45,998 bases of DNA from Chlorobiaceae bacterium (GCA_013334565.1 JAAXXI010000012.1:1-45998), one strand, 5' to 3'; shown: positions 1 to 8,956, counted from the stretch's first letter. The notes: generated by a model from the sequence alone, not told the origin. Made by a program: numbers and translations.

Positions 1-312
1 TTCACCGGCGACGTGCTGCGCCTGTTCCGGGAATACCCGTGGCCGGGGAACATCAGGGAACTGCGCAACCTCATCGAACGCGCCGTCATCCTCTGCGAAG
101 GGGACCTCATCGACGAGAAACTGCTGCCCGAACCGATAAGGACTGCAAAAACACCACCAGGCCTCGGCGATCCCGTTCCGCTTGACACCATCGAGGAAAT
201 GCATATCCGCAAGATCCTCGACCAGACAAAATCGCTGCAGGAAGCCGCGTCCATCCTCGGCATCGACCAGGCGACGCTCTGGCGGAAACGGAAACAGTTC
301 GGAATTCAATAA
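1..312 (+). CDS. NtrC-family sigma-54-dependent response regulator, C-terminal part
   Basis: This is the 3' end of a gene that begins outside the window; 103 codons are visible. The piece opens inside the AAA+ sigma-54 activation domain and shows the diagnostic WPGNIREL motif (visible residues 14-21), followed by the arginine-rich NLIERAVIL helix. A short linker leads to a Fis-type helix-turn-helix ending in ATLWRKRKQFGI. Proteins of this family hydrolyse ATP to open sigma-54 promoters from upstream enhancer sites. The first such site and a sigma-54 promoter lie directly downstream, and a histidine kinase lies one gene further on, so this is the likely regulator of the potassium genes here. 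The receiver domain is assumed, not seen. Confidence 0.9.
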   Translation, partial: FTGDVLRLFREYPWPGNIRELRNLIERAVILCEGDLIDEKLLPEPIRTAKTPPGLGDPVPLDTIEEMHIRKILDQTKSLQEAASILGIDQATLWRKRKQFGIQ

Positions 313-327
313 GGCCCACTCGCCACA

Positions 328-378
328 TGCTTGCAAAATGCAAAACCCGTTTGAAAGTGGTTTTGCATTTTGCAAGCA
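328..378. promoter_or_regulatory. Perfect 20-bp inverted repeat holding two TTGC-N5-GCAA dyads; probable enhancer
   Basis: Arms 328-347 and 359-378 are perfectly complementary around an 11-nt loop. Each arm itself contains a 13-bp dyad of the form TTGC-N5-GCAA, at 331-343 and 363-375, with centres 32 bp apart (about three helical turns). The site sits between a sigma-54 activator gene and a sigma-54 promoter about 86 bp downstream, the usual place for an enhancer-binding protein. A rho-independent terminator is an alternative, but no T-run follows the stem on the plus strand. A similar pair of sites occurs at 4589-4632. Confidence 0.7.
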
Positions 379-453
379 CCCCTCCGATACAAGATTATCT
401 CCATTATCTCCCAATCATTTACATTATTGCAAGTTACAGCGCCAACTCCAATC

Positions 454-470
454 TGGCACACTATTTGACT
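454..470 (+). promoter_or_regulatory. Sigma-54 (-24/-12) promoter for the KimA-like permease
   Basis: The sequence TGGCACACTATTTGAC matches the TGGCACG-N4-TTGCA consensus. The invariant GG is at 455-456, and the -12 element TTGA stands in for TTGC with its G at 467. GG-to-G spacing is the required 12 nt. Transcription would start near 480, giving a leader of about 150 nt before the ATG at 630. Within that leader a weak AAAAG/CTTTT stem at 586-604 precedes T-rich DNA. The rest of 379-629 shows no gene. Confidence 0.65.
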
Positions 471-629
471 TAAAAGGAAATACCAATCAGGAGACAATAC
501 CGCCGTTCCTGACCCGATCCTCCGGGCCATCCCGGCAGAAAACCTTTTCCGGATGTGTTCATGCTGAAATGCCTGTCCGATCGATAAAAGGCGTTTCGGC
601 TTTTTCTTTTTCATCAACACTGCCTGTCC

Positions 630-2612
630 ATGACGCTGAAACAACAACTTGGTTTGGTGAAGAAATTCCTTGTCGGCGGCTCCCGCGATTTTCAAGACAG
701 CAAAATATTCCACGCCATTTCGCTTACGGCTTTCCTCGCCTGGGTTGGCCTCGGCTCGGACGGCCTTTCGTCTTCATGCTACGGCCCCGCAGAAGCATTC
801 AAAGCCCTCCAGGGCCATCCGACGCTCGGTATATTTGTCGCGGTGGCCACCGGCCTCACCATCCTTGTCATCGCCTCGAGCTACTCGCATATCATCGAAC
901 TTTTCCCGTCGGGCGGCGGCGGATACCTCGTAGCAAGCAAGCTGCTTTCACCGGAAATCGGCGTTGTTTCCGGCAGCGCGCTTCTTATCGACTATGTCCT
1001 GACGATCACGATTTCGGTCGCAAGCGGCGCCGATGCCATCTTCAGCTTCCTTCCCCCTGTCATGCTTCCTTACAAGTTATGGTTTGCCGTTGCGGGGGTT
1101 ACCGGGCTACTGATACTGAATATGAGGGGGATCAAGGAAGCGGTCCTTCCGCTTGTCCCGGTGTTCATGCTCTTCGTCCTCACTCACCTTCTCGCCATCG
1201 TCTTCGCCGTCGGCGCCCATATGGCGAATTTCAGCACAGTCTACCATGAAACCGGTGCTGAACTGCACAGGTCCGTCAACTCCCTGGGGCTCTTCGGCGT
1301 GCTCTTCCTGATCCTCAAGGCATACAGTCTCGGCGCGGGTACCTTCACTGGAATCGAAGCGGTGAGCAATGGCCTGCCGGTGCTCCGCGAGCCGAAAATC
1401 CATACGGCAAAAGTAACGATGCGCTACATGGCATGGTCGCTTTCGATTACGGTCATGGGACTTATGGCAGCTTATATCCTTCTTGGGGTAAACGATACGC
1501 CGGGAAAAACGCTCAACGCCGTCCTTTTCGAATCGGTCACGGCCTCCTGGGGGCACCTCACCGGGATCTCCTTTGTCTGGATCACCCTGCTTTCCGAAGC
1601 TGTCCTGCTTTTCATCGCAGCCCAGACAGGCTTTCTCGACGGCCCGAGGGTCCTGGCCAACATGGCGCTCGACAACTGGCTTCCCAAAAAATTCGCGATG
1701 CTGAGCGACAGGCTCGTGACCGAGCGGGGTATCCTGGTGATGGGTATCGCATCACTTGCCATGATGGTCGCCTCCGAAGGATCGGTCGATTTCCTCATCG
1801 TGCTCTACAGCATCAACGTGTTCATCACCTTTACCCTCTCGCAGCTCGGCATGGTGATACACTGGTGGCAGGAAAGAGAAAGCGAAAAGAAATGGTTCAG
1901 CAAAATCATGATCAATGGCATCGGCCTGGTAATGACAACCTTCATCCTCATTTCGGTCCTGCTGCTCAAGTTCAATGAAGGCGGCTGGATAACCATGGTC
2001 ATCACCGGCAGCCTCGTCCTTTTCGCCCTGTTCATCAAAAGGTACTACGATCAGACATCATTGAGCCTTAAACGCCTCGACATCATTGTCGAAGCTGCAG
2101 TCATGTCGGGTTCCGATGTCGCAGACAAAGAGCAGCCGGAACCTGAATACAATCCAAATGCAAAAACGGCGGCAATCCTCGTGAACGGGTTCAACGGGCT
2201 GGGCCTGCATACCCTCTTCAGCGTTCACCGTTTGTTCGGAGGTGTTTACAGGAACTTCGTTTTCGTCGAAATAGGCGCCATCGATGCCGGAAGCTTCAAG
2301 GGAGCCGATGAGATAGGGCACCTCGGCGAACATGTACGGGAAGAGAGCGGCAAATATGTCGATTACATGAGGGAACACGGTTATTATGCGGAAGCGTTTA
2401 CCTCCCTCGGCACGGATATCGTTGACGAGATCAACAAACTGGTGCCATCGATCACCGAAAAATTTCCCGACATCGTCTTTTTCGGCGGGCAGCTGGTGTT
2501 CTCGAACGAATCGCTGCTCGACCGCATCCTGCACAACTATACGGTGTTTGCCGTGCAGCAGAACCTTTACCTGCAGGGCATTCCGTTCCTCATCCTGCCG
2601 ATCCGGGTGTAG
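630..2612 (+). CDS. KimA-like potassium permease (APC superfamily, KUP/KimA type)
   Basis: This 660-aa integral membrane protein has about 12 hydrophobic segments followed by a soluble C-terminal region of about 170-190 residues. The N-terminal repeat carries SDGLSSSCYGP, the glycine-rich ELFPSGGGGYLVASK loop and a LLIDYVLTITISVASGADAI helix, which match the APC/KimA pattern (B. subtilis KimA, about 607 aa) better than amino-acid permeases. The soluble tail resembles the cytosolic domain of KimA. Setting among kdp genes and a sigma-54 promoter supports high-affinity K+ import at the inner membrane. No clear ribosome-binding site precedes the ATG. An automatic pipeline may call it 'amino acid permease'; the substrate is inferred, not proven. 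Confidence 0.8.
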   Translation: MTLKQQLGLVKKFLVGGSRDFQDSKIFHAISLTAFLAWVGLGSDGLSSSCYGPAEAFKALQGHPTLGIFVAVATGLTILVIASSYSHIIELFPSGGGGYLVASKLLSPEIGVVSGSALLIDYVLTITISVASGADAIFSFLPPVMLPYKLWFAVAGVTGLLILNMRGIKEAVLPLVPVFMLFVLTHLLAIVFAVGAHMANFSTVYHETGAELHRSVNSLGLFGVLFLILKAYSLGAGTFTGIEAVSNGLPVLREPKIHTAKVTMRYMAWSLSITVMGLMAAYILLGVNDTPGKTLNAVLFESVTASWGHLTGISFVWITLLSEAVLLFIAAQTGFLDGPRVLANMALDNWLPKKFAMLSDRLVTERGILVMGIASLAMMVASEGSVDFLIVLYSINVFITFTLSQLGMVIHWWQERESEKKWFSKIMINGIGLVMTTFILISVLLLKFNEGGWITMVITGSLVLFALFIKRYYDQTSLSLKRLDIIVEAAVMSGSDVADKEQPEPEYNPNAKTAAILVNGFNGLGLHTLFSVHRLFGGVYRNFVFVEIGAIDAGSFKGADEIGHLGEHVREESGKYVDYMREHGYYAEAFTSLGTDIVDEINKLVPSITEKFPDIVFFGGQLVFSNESLLDRILHNYTVFAVQQNLYLQGIPFLILPIRV

Positions 2613-2714
2613 GGAGGCTGCAAAAACAAGGGGATGGCCCGTTTTCGGGAGGGGGTTTTGTATTTTACTTTGAATCGACCGATCACTGGAATGTAACGTT
2701 ACGAAAGCGGGACC

Positions 2715-4544
2715 ATGATAGGAATACGACAGAAAATTTTGCTCGGGTTCATCGGCATGCTGGTCATCGTGGCCGTGATGGGTTTCCTGACGGTTAACCA
2801 GATCGACCGACTTGGCACGGCCATCGAGGTGATCCTGAAGGAGAACTACCGGAGTGTCGTCGCCAGCGGGAAAATGATCGATGCGATCGAGAAGATCGAC
2901 AACAGCCTGCTCGGTTCGGTTGTCGGGAAGGAGGATGCCGATCCGGGGATACTCGGGCAGAACGAAACATTTTTCAGGGAAGCCCTGGCCGTCGAGCTCG
3001 GCAATATCACCATTCCCGGCGAAGGCGTAAAAGCGAAAAACATTGCCCGTCTGTTCGAGAGCTATGTCGTCGGCACCCGTCTTGTCGCCGACAGTTCCAG
3101 ACCTGTCGCATTCAGGAGGGAGTACTATTTCACGAAACTCCATCCGATATGCGCAGAAATAAAAAACCTCGCCGGAGAGGTGCTCGGCATGAACCAGGCA
3201 AGCATGACGAATGCCGGAATTGCAGCAAGACGGATGGCGGCATCCGCCCATAACCGCATCCTCGGGGCAATCATCGCAAGCGCGCTGATCTCTCTCCTTT
3301 TCGGCTACCAGTCCCGCAACTGGATACTCAAACCTATCCGCAAGCTCATCGCTTCCGCCAACGAAATTAAAAGCGGCAACCTCGAGCTGGTCATCGAAAA
3401 AGGATCGAACGACGAAATAGGCATACTTTCCGAAGCGTTCAACGAAATGGCCCTGACGCTCAGGAGGGCAAAAAAAATCGACGACGAAACCCTGCATCGG
3501 ACACGACTGGCTTCACAGGAAGTCATGAACCTGCTTCCCGCTCCCATCGCCATTATCGATCCGGAAGGGACCGTCACGGTTGCGACGAAAAGCGCGGTCG
3601 AGATCTTCGGACTGCAGCTTGGCCGGCCGCTCACGGACAGCGCATCTTCGGTGCTCTGCGATATCGTGAACCGCTCGATCAGGGAAATGCGGGCCGTCGA
3701 GGCGGAAGAACAGCGTTATATCCAGATTTTCAAGGGAAACCGTGAATATTTTTTCCAGCCGCAGGCCGCTCCCGTACCGCCATTCAAGGAAACGGAAAAG
3801 CTCAACGGCACGGTGCTGCTTTTCAAGGATGTAACCCAGGCACACGAGCAGAAAGAACTGAAACGAAGCGTGGTTTCAACGGTCTCGCATCAGCTCCGCA
3901 CGCCACTGACAGCACTGAGGATGTCCATTCACCTTCTGCTCGAAGAAAAGATCGGTCCGGTCAATGCAAAACAGGAAGAACTTCTGCTCACAGCAAGGGA
4001 AAGCAGCGACCGGCTCACCGAAATACTTGACGAGCTGCTCGACCTGAACCGTATCGAAGCCGGCAAGGCAACTATCGACCTGCAACCGCTGCAGCCAGAC
4101 GCGATCGTCACAAGGGGCGTCGAGCCTTTCCTGCCGGAAGCCAGGGACAAGGGCGTCACGATTTTCACCGAAACAGCGGAAAACCTCCCCGACGTTCTCG
4201 CCGACAGGGCAATCATCCAGCATGTTCTGTCGAACCTCCTGTCGAACGCTATCCGGCACACCTCACCCGGAGGCACCATCACCGTGAGGGCGGAGCAGGA
4301 AAACGGGGACATCCGGTTTTCAGTCGAAGATACCGGCCAGGGAATTCCACCTGAACACCTGCAGCATATTTTCGAGCAGTTCTACCAGGTCCCGGGACAG
4401 CGGCAGACCACTGGGGTCGGCCTCGGTCTGGCTATTGTGAAACAGATGGTCGAAGCCCTCGGAGGATCGACAGGAGCATCGAGCACTCCGGGACATGGAT
4501 CGGTTTTCCATTTCATCCTGCCTGCTGAACCCGGCAAGAGCTGA
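2715..4544 (+). CDS. Membrane histidine kinase with HAMP and PAS domains (KinB-like layout)
   Basis: The 609-aa protein has TM1 (about 7-27), an extracytoplasmic sensor region (about 28-180), TM2 (182-198), HAMP (about 199-252), PAS (about 270-380), HisKA with phospho-acceptor His392 in SHQLRTPL, and a HATPase domain with N-box NLLSNAIRH, DTGQGIP and GVGLGLAIV. The order TM-sensor-TM-HAMP-PAS-HisKA-HATPase is that of KinB, whose partner AlgB is an NtrC-family regulator. The visible regulator at 1-312 is of that family, so the two probably form a pair split by the permease gene. A GTAACGTTAC palindrome lies at 2693-2702 just before the start; its role is unknown. Confidence 0.9.
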   Translation: MIGIRQKILLGFIGMLVIVAVMGFLTVNQIDRLGTAIEVILKENYRSVVASGKMIDAIEKIDNSLLGSVVGKEDADPGILGQNETFFREALAVELGNITIPGEGVKAKNIARLFESYVVGTRLVADSSRPVAFRREYYFTKLHPICAEIKNLAGEVLGMNQASMTNAGIAARRMAASAHNRILGAIIASALISLLFGYQSRNWILKPIRKLIASANEIKSGNLELVIEKGSNDEIGILSEAFNEMALTLRRAKKIDDETLHRTRLASQEVMNLLPAPIAIIDPEGTVTVATKSAVEIFGLQLGRPLTDSASSVLCDIVNRSIREMRAVEAEEQRYIQIFKGNREYFFQPQAAPVPPFKETEKLNGTVLLFKDVTQAHEQKELKRSVVSTVSHQLRTPLTALRMSIHLLLEEKIGPVNAKQEELLLTARESSDRLTEILDELLDLNRIEAGKATIDLQPLQPDAIVTRGVEPFLPEARDKGVTIFTETAENLPDVLADRAIIQHVLSNLLSNAIRHTSPGGTITVRAEQENGDIRFSVEDTGQGIPPEHLQHIFEQFYQVPGQRQTTGVGLGLAIVKQMVEALGGSTGASSTPGHGSVFHFILPAEPGKS

Positions 4545-4588
4545 CCGCCTCCTTTTTTCCGCCAGAAACAGAAAACGCCCTCCATACA

Positions 4589-4632
4589 TTGCAATCCGCA
4601 ATACTTTTCCCTGGTATTCTTGCATTCTTCAA
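4589..4632. promoter_or_regulatory. Pair of TTGC-N5-GCAA enhancer-like dyads before the kdp promoter
   Basis: TTGCAATCCGCAA at 4589-4601 fits TTGC-N5-GCAA exactly, and TTGCATTCTTCAA at 4620-4632 fits at seven of eight fixed positions. The centres are 31 bp apart, matching the 32-bp spacing of the pair at 331-375, and the pair lies about 60 bp before the GG of the sigma-54 promoter at 4685. The motif, spacing and position shared by both loci argue for one enhancer-binding protein, most simply the regulator ending at 312. Confidence 0.6.
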
Positions 4633-4684
4633 TAATACCCCAACAAACACCCCCGGAAATGCCCGGTTTTCCGGCATTCATTTC

Positions 4685-4700
4685 CGGCACGGGTTTTGCC
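4685..4700 (+). promoter_or_regulatory. Sigma-54 promoter for the 76-aa gene and kdpFABC
   Basis: CGGCACGGGTTTTGCC matches TGGCACG-N4-TTGCW at all positions but the first and last. GG at 4686-4687 and GC at 4698-4699 are separated by the canonical 12 nt. The predicted start near 4711 leaves a leader of about 40 nt to the ATG at 4752. Confidence 0.75.
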
Positions 4701-4751
4701 TTTACACTGGTGAAAATTCCATGGGCAAACGAATCAAACAGGGGGAAAAAC

Positions 4752-4982
4752 ATGTCACAGGAAAAAGTCATTCTTGAATGGAGCATGGGAACTCCAGCGG
4801 AAAAATGGTTCATCGAGCTGCTGCACCGGAACAGTGATGGAGAATTTTCCCGCGTTTCCGACAGCAATTGCAGCGATTTCCCCTTAAACCCCGATGATTT
4901 CGGCCCGTTTGAAGAAGATTCGCTGATCCTGAAGCTCAAGGAAGTTTTTCCCGGTGCCGAAATCATGCTGAAATGGCAGTGA
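4752..4982 (+). CDS. Small acidic protein of unknown function leading the kdp operon
   Basis: I do not recognise this 76-aa protein. The ATG at 4752 is preferred because AGGGGG lies just upstream and the sigma-54 promoter is about 40 nt before it; an earlier in-frame ATG at 4620 would sit upstream of the promoter. The protein has no membrane segment or signal peptide and is rich in Asp, Glu and Trp. An N-terminal ILEWSMG stretch precedes a WFIELLHR helix, and it ends EIMLKWQ. It lies 87 nt upstream of kdpF in the same direction, so it is probably co-transcribed with the pump. A regulatory or accessory role in K+ uptake is only a guess. Confidence 0.7.
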   Translation: MSQEKVILEWSMGTPAEKWFIELLHRNSDGEFSRVSDSNCSDFPLNPDDFGPFEEDSLILKLKEVFPGAEIMLKWQ

Positions 4983-5069
4983 ACCGAGCATGAAGAAGCA
5001 TGTCAGGCATCTCGAAATACGAAAAAGGAATCACCATTATCTAACAATCAAACCAGATAGAAAACCCCT

Positions 5070-5150
5070 ATGAATATCATTGTTCTTGTCACACTTTTCG
5101 CGTGCATGATCTATCTGCTCATCGCGATCCTGAACCCTGAAAAATTCTAA
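5070..5150 (+). CDS. kdpF: KdpF, small subunit of the K+-transporting P-type ATPase
   Basis: This 26-aa hydrophobic peptide is a single membrane helix ending in LLIAILNPEKF, the conserved C-terminal pattern of KdpF (E. coli KdpF has 29 residues). KdpF sits in the KdpFABC complex and stabilises it. The gene is directly upstream of kdpA, with 11 nt between stop and start, the usual order kdpF-kdpA-kdpB-kdpC. Its short length means gene callers may miss it. Confidence 0.9.
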   Translation: MNIIVLVTLFACMIYLLIAILNPEKF

Positions 5151-5161
5151 CATTTCAACCA

Positions 5162-6817
5162 ATGGAACTGTTTTGCGGATTACTTGTACTTGCCATACCG
5201 GCCCTGCTCTCCCGGCCGCTCGGCAGATATATGGCGGATGTGCTCGATAACGGTACCGTTTCCGGAAAAGTCGTCGGGCTGATCGGAGGCGATATCACCA
5301 GGCAACCCCAGAACTGGAAAGAATACGCATGGAGCATGATGCTTGTGAACATCCTGATGTTCGCGATCGTTACCGTCATTCTTTCCTTCCAGCAGGGGCT
5401 GCCTCTCAACCCCGATGGAAAAACAGCGCTCGAACCAAGCCTGATCTTCAATACCGTCTCTTCGTTCGTCACCAACACAAACCTCCAGCACTATTCCGGA
5501 GAGGTTTTCATGAGCTGTTTCACGCAATTGTTCGGGCTCATGTGGCTCCAGTTCGTATCAGCCGCGACGGGGATCGCCTGCCTTGCAGCCCTTGCAAGGG
5601 GCCTCTCGGGAAAGACCATGATGGGGAATTTCTATCATGACCTTTCAACCGCAACGTTTTTCATTCTGCTCCCGCTTTCCCTGCTGCTCGCGTGCATATT
5701 GATGGCAGGCGGAGTACCCATGACTTTCGATGGCGCAGCTGTCGTCAAAACGCTCGAGGGCGCGACACAGACGATCGCGCGAGGTCCCGTCGCCGCGATG
5801 GTTGCGATCAAACAGCTCGGAACAAACGGCGGAGGTTATTTCGGCCCCAATTCGGCCCATCCGTTCGAAAATCCCTCGGCAATCACCAACATCGCGGAAT
5901 GCATGGCAATCATCATCATTCCGATGGCATCGGTCTGGATGTTCGGGTTCATGACCGGGCGCAAAAAGGACGCGGCAATCATTTTTTCGGTGATGATGCT
6001 TCTGCTCGTCGTCAAAGTGTTCCTGGCAATGAACCTTGAACACGCCCCATCGGCTGCATTCGCAGGGCTTCCGGTAACTTCGTCCCCGAACATCGAGGGA
6101 AAGGAGCTTCGGTTCGGTCCGGGCACAGGCGCCATCTGGGCGGCCATAACCACTGCGACAAGCAACGGATCGGTCAACTGCATGCATGACAGCCTCAACC
6201 CCCTGACCGGCCTGATCCCGCTTGCTGGCATGTGGCTGAACGTGATTTTCGGCGGCGTTGGAGTCGGCCTGATCAATATGTTCATCTTCATCATCGTGGG
6301 CGTTTTCATCTGCGGCATGATGGTAGGCCGGACACCAGAATATTTCGCAAAAAAAGTCGAGACCCGTGAAATGAAGCTCGCGCTTCTCGCCCTGCTGGTC
6401 CACCCGCTCCTGATCCTCGGAGGCACTGCACTTTTTGCGGCTACGCCTCTCGGTGCATCGACGGTGCTGAACAGCGGGTCGCACGGGTTCAGCGAAATCC
6501 TGTACGAATTCACTTCGGCCGCCGCCAACAACGGTTCAGGTTTCGAAGGGCTCGGTGACAATACCGTTCCCTGGAATATCGCTACAGCTATCGTGATGCT
6601 CTTAGGAAGGTACGTTCCCATCATCCTGCCGCTTGCCATCGCAGGTTCGCTTGCCGAGAAAAAAACGGTGCCTGAAACAAGCGGCACGCTGAGGACCGAT
6701 ACGATTCTCTTCGGTTCGGTCATCCTCGGCAGCGTGGTCTTCATCGGCGCTCTGCTTTTTCTGCCGTTGGCCGTCCTCGGTCCGGTAGCCGATCATCTTT
6801 CATCGGCAATGCATTGA
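5162..6817 (+). CDS. kdpA: KdpA, potassium-binding and translocating subunit
   Basis: This 551-aa membrane protein (E. coli 557 aa) has about ten transmembrane helices and four K+-channel-like selectivity loops. Typical segments are visible: NTVSSFVTNTNLQHYSGE, QLGTNGGGYFGPNSAHPFEN, TATSNGSVNCMHDSLNPL and FTSAAANNGSGFEGLGDN. KdpA binds K+ from the periplasm and passes it to KdpB. It follows kdpF and precedes kdpB by 39 nt. The key glycines in the NGG and NNGSG loops are intact, so it should be functional. Confidence 0.98.
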   Translation: MELFCGLLVLAIPALLSRPLGRYMADVLDNGTVSGKVVGLIGGDITRQPQNWKEYAWSMMLVNILMFAIVTVILSFQQGLPLNPDGKTALEPSLIFNTVSSFVTNTNLQHYSGEVFMSCFTQLFGLMWLQFVSAATGIACLAALARGLSGKTMMGNFYHDLSTATFFILLPLSLLLACILMAGGVPMTFDGAAVVKTLEGATQTIARGPVAAMVAIKQLGTNGGGYFGPNSAHPFENPSAITNIAECMAIIIIPMASVWMFGFMTGRKKDAAIIFSVMMLLLVVKVFLAMNLEHAPSAAFAGLPVTSSPNIEGKELRFGPGTGAIWAAITTATSNGSVNCMHDSLNPLTGLIPLAGMWLNVIFGGVGVGLINMFIFIIVGVFICGMMVGRTPEYFAKKVETREMKLALLALLVHPLLILGGTALFAATPLGASTVLNSGSHGFSEILYEFTSAAANNGSGFEGLGDNTVPWNIATAIVMLLGRYVPIILPLAIAGSLAEKKTVPETSGTLRTDTILFGSVILGSVVFIGALLFLPLAVLGPVADHLSSAMH

Positions 6818-6856
6818 CAGGCCGCATCATTACAACAATTATCCATCACCACCACG

Positions 6857-8938
6857 ATGAGCGATACGTCCTCAAATAACGGCACGGCTGCAGCAAAAAT
6901 GAACCGCCGCCATGCGAAGGCCAACTCTGTTTTTGAAAAGAAACTGGTGGTCACGGCGACATGGAAAGCGTTTGTCAATCTCGACCCCCGGGCAATGGTC
7001 AAAAACCCGGTCATGTTCGTGACCGAAGCAGGGGCATTCCTCACAACCCTTGTCACCCTTTCTGATGCTTTTTCCGGCAAGGGAAACCTGTCCTACAACA
7101 TCTGGGTAACCCTGATCCTCTGGCTAACCGTGCTCTTTTCCAACTTTGCCGAAGCACTCGCCGAGGCACGCGGAAAAGCGCAGGCCGACAGCCTGAAAAA
7201 CGTCAGGAAAAAAACCATGGCAAGGAAAATCCAGGACGGCAAAGAGGTGTTGGTCAGTTCCGAGGAGCTTCGTGAAAACGATCTGGTCGCTGTTTCGGCG
7301 GGCGAAAACATTCCCGGCGACGGGGAAGTCGTCAAGGGAGCGGCCATGATCGACGAATCCGCCATTACGGGCGAATCCGCCCCGGTGCTTCGCGAAGCGG
7401 GCAGCGACCAGGCCGGCGTCGTCGGAGGGACCAGGGTGCTTTCCGACAGGGTTGTCATACGCATCACCGCTTCCTCGGGCAACTCGTTCCTCGACAGAAT
7501 GATCGCCCTTGTCGAAGGAGCGGTCCGGCAGAAAACGCCGAATGAACTGGCCCTGACGGTAACCCTTTCGGGCCTCACGCTCGCGTTTCTCCTGGTCACC
7601 GGTTCGCTGTGGCCTGTCGGAAGGTATTTCAGCATCGACATTCCGCTGCCTACGCTGGTCGCACTGCTTGTCTGCCTGATCCCCACGACGATCGGGGCCC
7701 TTCTTTCCGCAATAGGCCTTGCGGGCATGAACAGGGCCCTTTCGGCCAACGTCCTGGCGAAAAGCGGCAAGGCGGTGGAACTTGCCGGTGACATCGATAC
7801 TCTCCTTCTCGACAAGACCGGCACCATCACAATGGGCAACAGGCAGGCGACCTGTTATCGGCCCCTTTCCGGTGTGAGCCTCGAGCGTCTCGCTGCCATT
7901 GCCATGCAGGCATCGGCTGGAGACATCACCCCCGAAGGGAAATCCATCGTGGCGCTTGGAGAAAAGACCCTCGGCATCACTGCGCCTTCCGATATCACCG
8001 ATTCCATTGTCCCGTTCACCGCACAGAGCAGGTTGAGCGGGGTCGACAGGCAGGACGGCATTACACTGAGGAAAGGCGCACCGGACGCGATCAGGAATTT
8101 CATCACCCTCAAGAACGGGGTCGTTCCGCAGGAACTCCGGCATCATGTCGATGAGATAGCAAGCTCCGGAATGACCCCAATTGTCGTTGCGGAAGGGAAC
8201 GAGGTCCTCGGGGTGGTAGGATTGTCGGATATCCTCAAGCCCGGCATATCCGACCGTTTTGTCAGGCTGCGCGCCATGGGCCTGCGAATCGTCATGGTCA
8301 CCGGGGACAATCCCCTGACGGCAGCGGCTATAGCGAAGGATGCCGGGGTCGATGACTTCATCGCAGAAGCCCGCCCGGAGGACAAGCTCGCCTATATCCG
8401 CAGGGAACAGCAGAAAGGAAGGCTCGTGGCCATGATGGGTGACGGGACCAATGATGCGCCCGCACTCGCCCAGGCTGATATCGGCGTTGCCATGAACTCG
8501 GGAACCCAGGCGGCAAAAGAGGCGGGCAACATGGTGGACCTTGACAGCGATCCGACAAAACTGGTGGAAGTCATTGAAATCGGCAAGCAGCTGCTCATGA
8601 CCAGAGGTGCTCTCACGACCTTTTCCATCGCCAACGACATCTCGAAATATTTTGCCATCATACCGGCCATGTTCGTCCTGGCGCTTCCCGGCCTCGACAT
8701 CCTGAACATCATGCGGCTGCATACCCCTTCAAGCGCAATTCTCTCGGCGCTTGTCTTCAATGCGGTGATCATTCCGGCACTTATTCCGATCGCGATCAAA
8801 GGAGTGAAATACCGTCCGCTGGGTGCTGACGCCATCCTGAGAAACAACCTGCTCGTCTATGGCGTCGGCGGAATACTCATGCCCTTCGCCGGCATCAAGC
8901 TGATCGACATGCTTCTTTCCGCAACCGGTCTGTTTTAA
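6857..8938 (+). CDS. kdpB: KdpB, catalytic P-type ATPase subunit
   Basis: This 693-aa P-type ATPase (E. coli 682 aa) hydrolyses ATP to power K+ uptake by KdpFABC. The phosphorylation motif DKTGTIT contains Asp319. The actuator-domain loop AITGESAPV, the nucleotide-binding domain and the hinge MMGDGTNDAPALAQADIGVAM are all present. Helices follow the KdpB pattern, including the C-terminal GGILMPFAGIKLIDMLL segment. The first 25 residues are polar and slightly longer than in E. coli. The gene is 18 nt upstream of kdpC. Confidence 0.98.
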   Translation: MSDTSSNNGTAAAKMNRRHAKANSVFEKKLVVTATWKAFVNLDPRAMVKNPVMFVTEAGAFLTTLVTLSDAFSGKGNLSYNIWVTLILWLTVLFSNFAEALAEARGKAQADSLKNVRKKTMARKIQDGKEVLVSSEELRENDLVAVSAGENIPGDGEVVKGAAMIDESAITGESAPVLREAGSDQAGVVGGTRVLSDRVVIRITASSGNSFLDRMIALVEGAVRQKTPNELALTVTLSGLTLAFLLVTGSLWPVGRYFSIDIPLPTLVALLVCLIPTTIGALLSAIGLAGMNRALSANVLAKSGKAVELAGDIDTLLLDKTGTITMGNRQATCYRPLSGVSLERLAAIAMQASAGDITPEGKSIVALGEKTLGITAPSDITDSIVPFTAQSRLSGVDRQDGITLRKGAPDAIRNFITLKNGVVPQELRHHVDEIASSGMTPIVVAEGNEVLGVVGLSDILKPGISDRFVRLRAMGLRIVMVTGDNPLTAAAIAKDAGVDDFIAEARPEDKLAYIRREQQKGRLVAMMGDGTNDAPALAQADIGVAMNSGTQAAKEAGNMVDLDSDPTKLVEVIEIGKQLLMTRGALTTFSIANDISKYFAIIPAMFVLALPGLDILNIMRLHTPSSAILSALVFNAVIIPALIPIAIKGVKYRPLGADAILRNNLLVYGVGGILMPFAGIKLIDMLLSATGLF

Positions 8939-8956
8939 CGCTTACCATCCATAACA

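Noticed and set aside
630..2612. Reading the permease as an amino-acid transporter
   Set aside because: The sequence pattern and the kdp context fit KimA-type K+ import better, though the substrate is unproven.
2058..3497. Long minus-strand frame opposite the permease and kinase genes
   Set aside because: It is antisense to two well-supported genes and its protein has no domain pattern; long shadows are common in GC-rich DNA.
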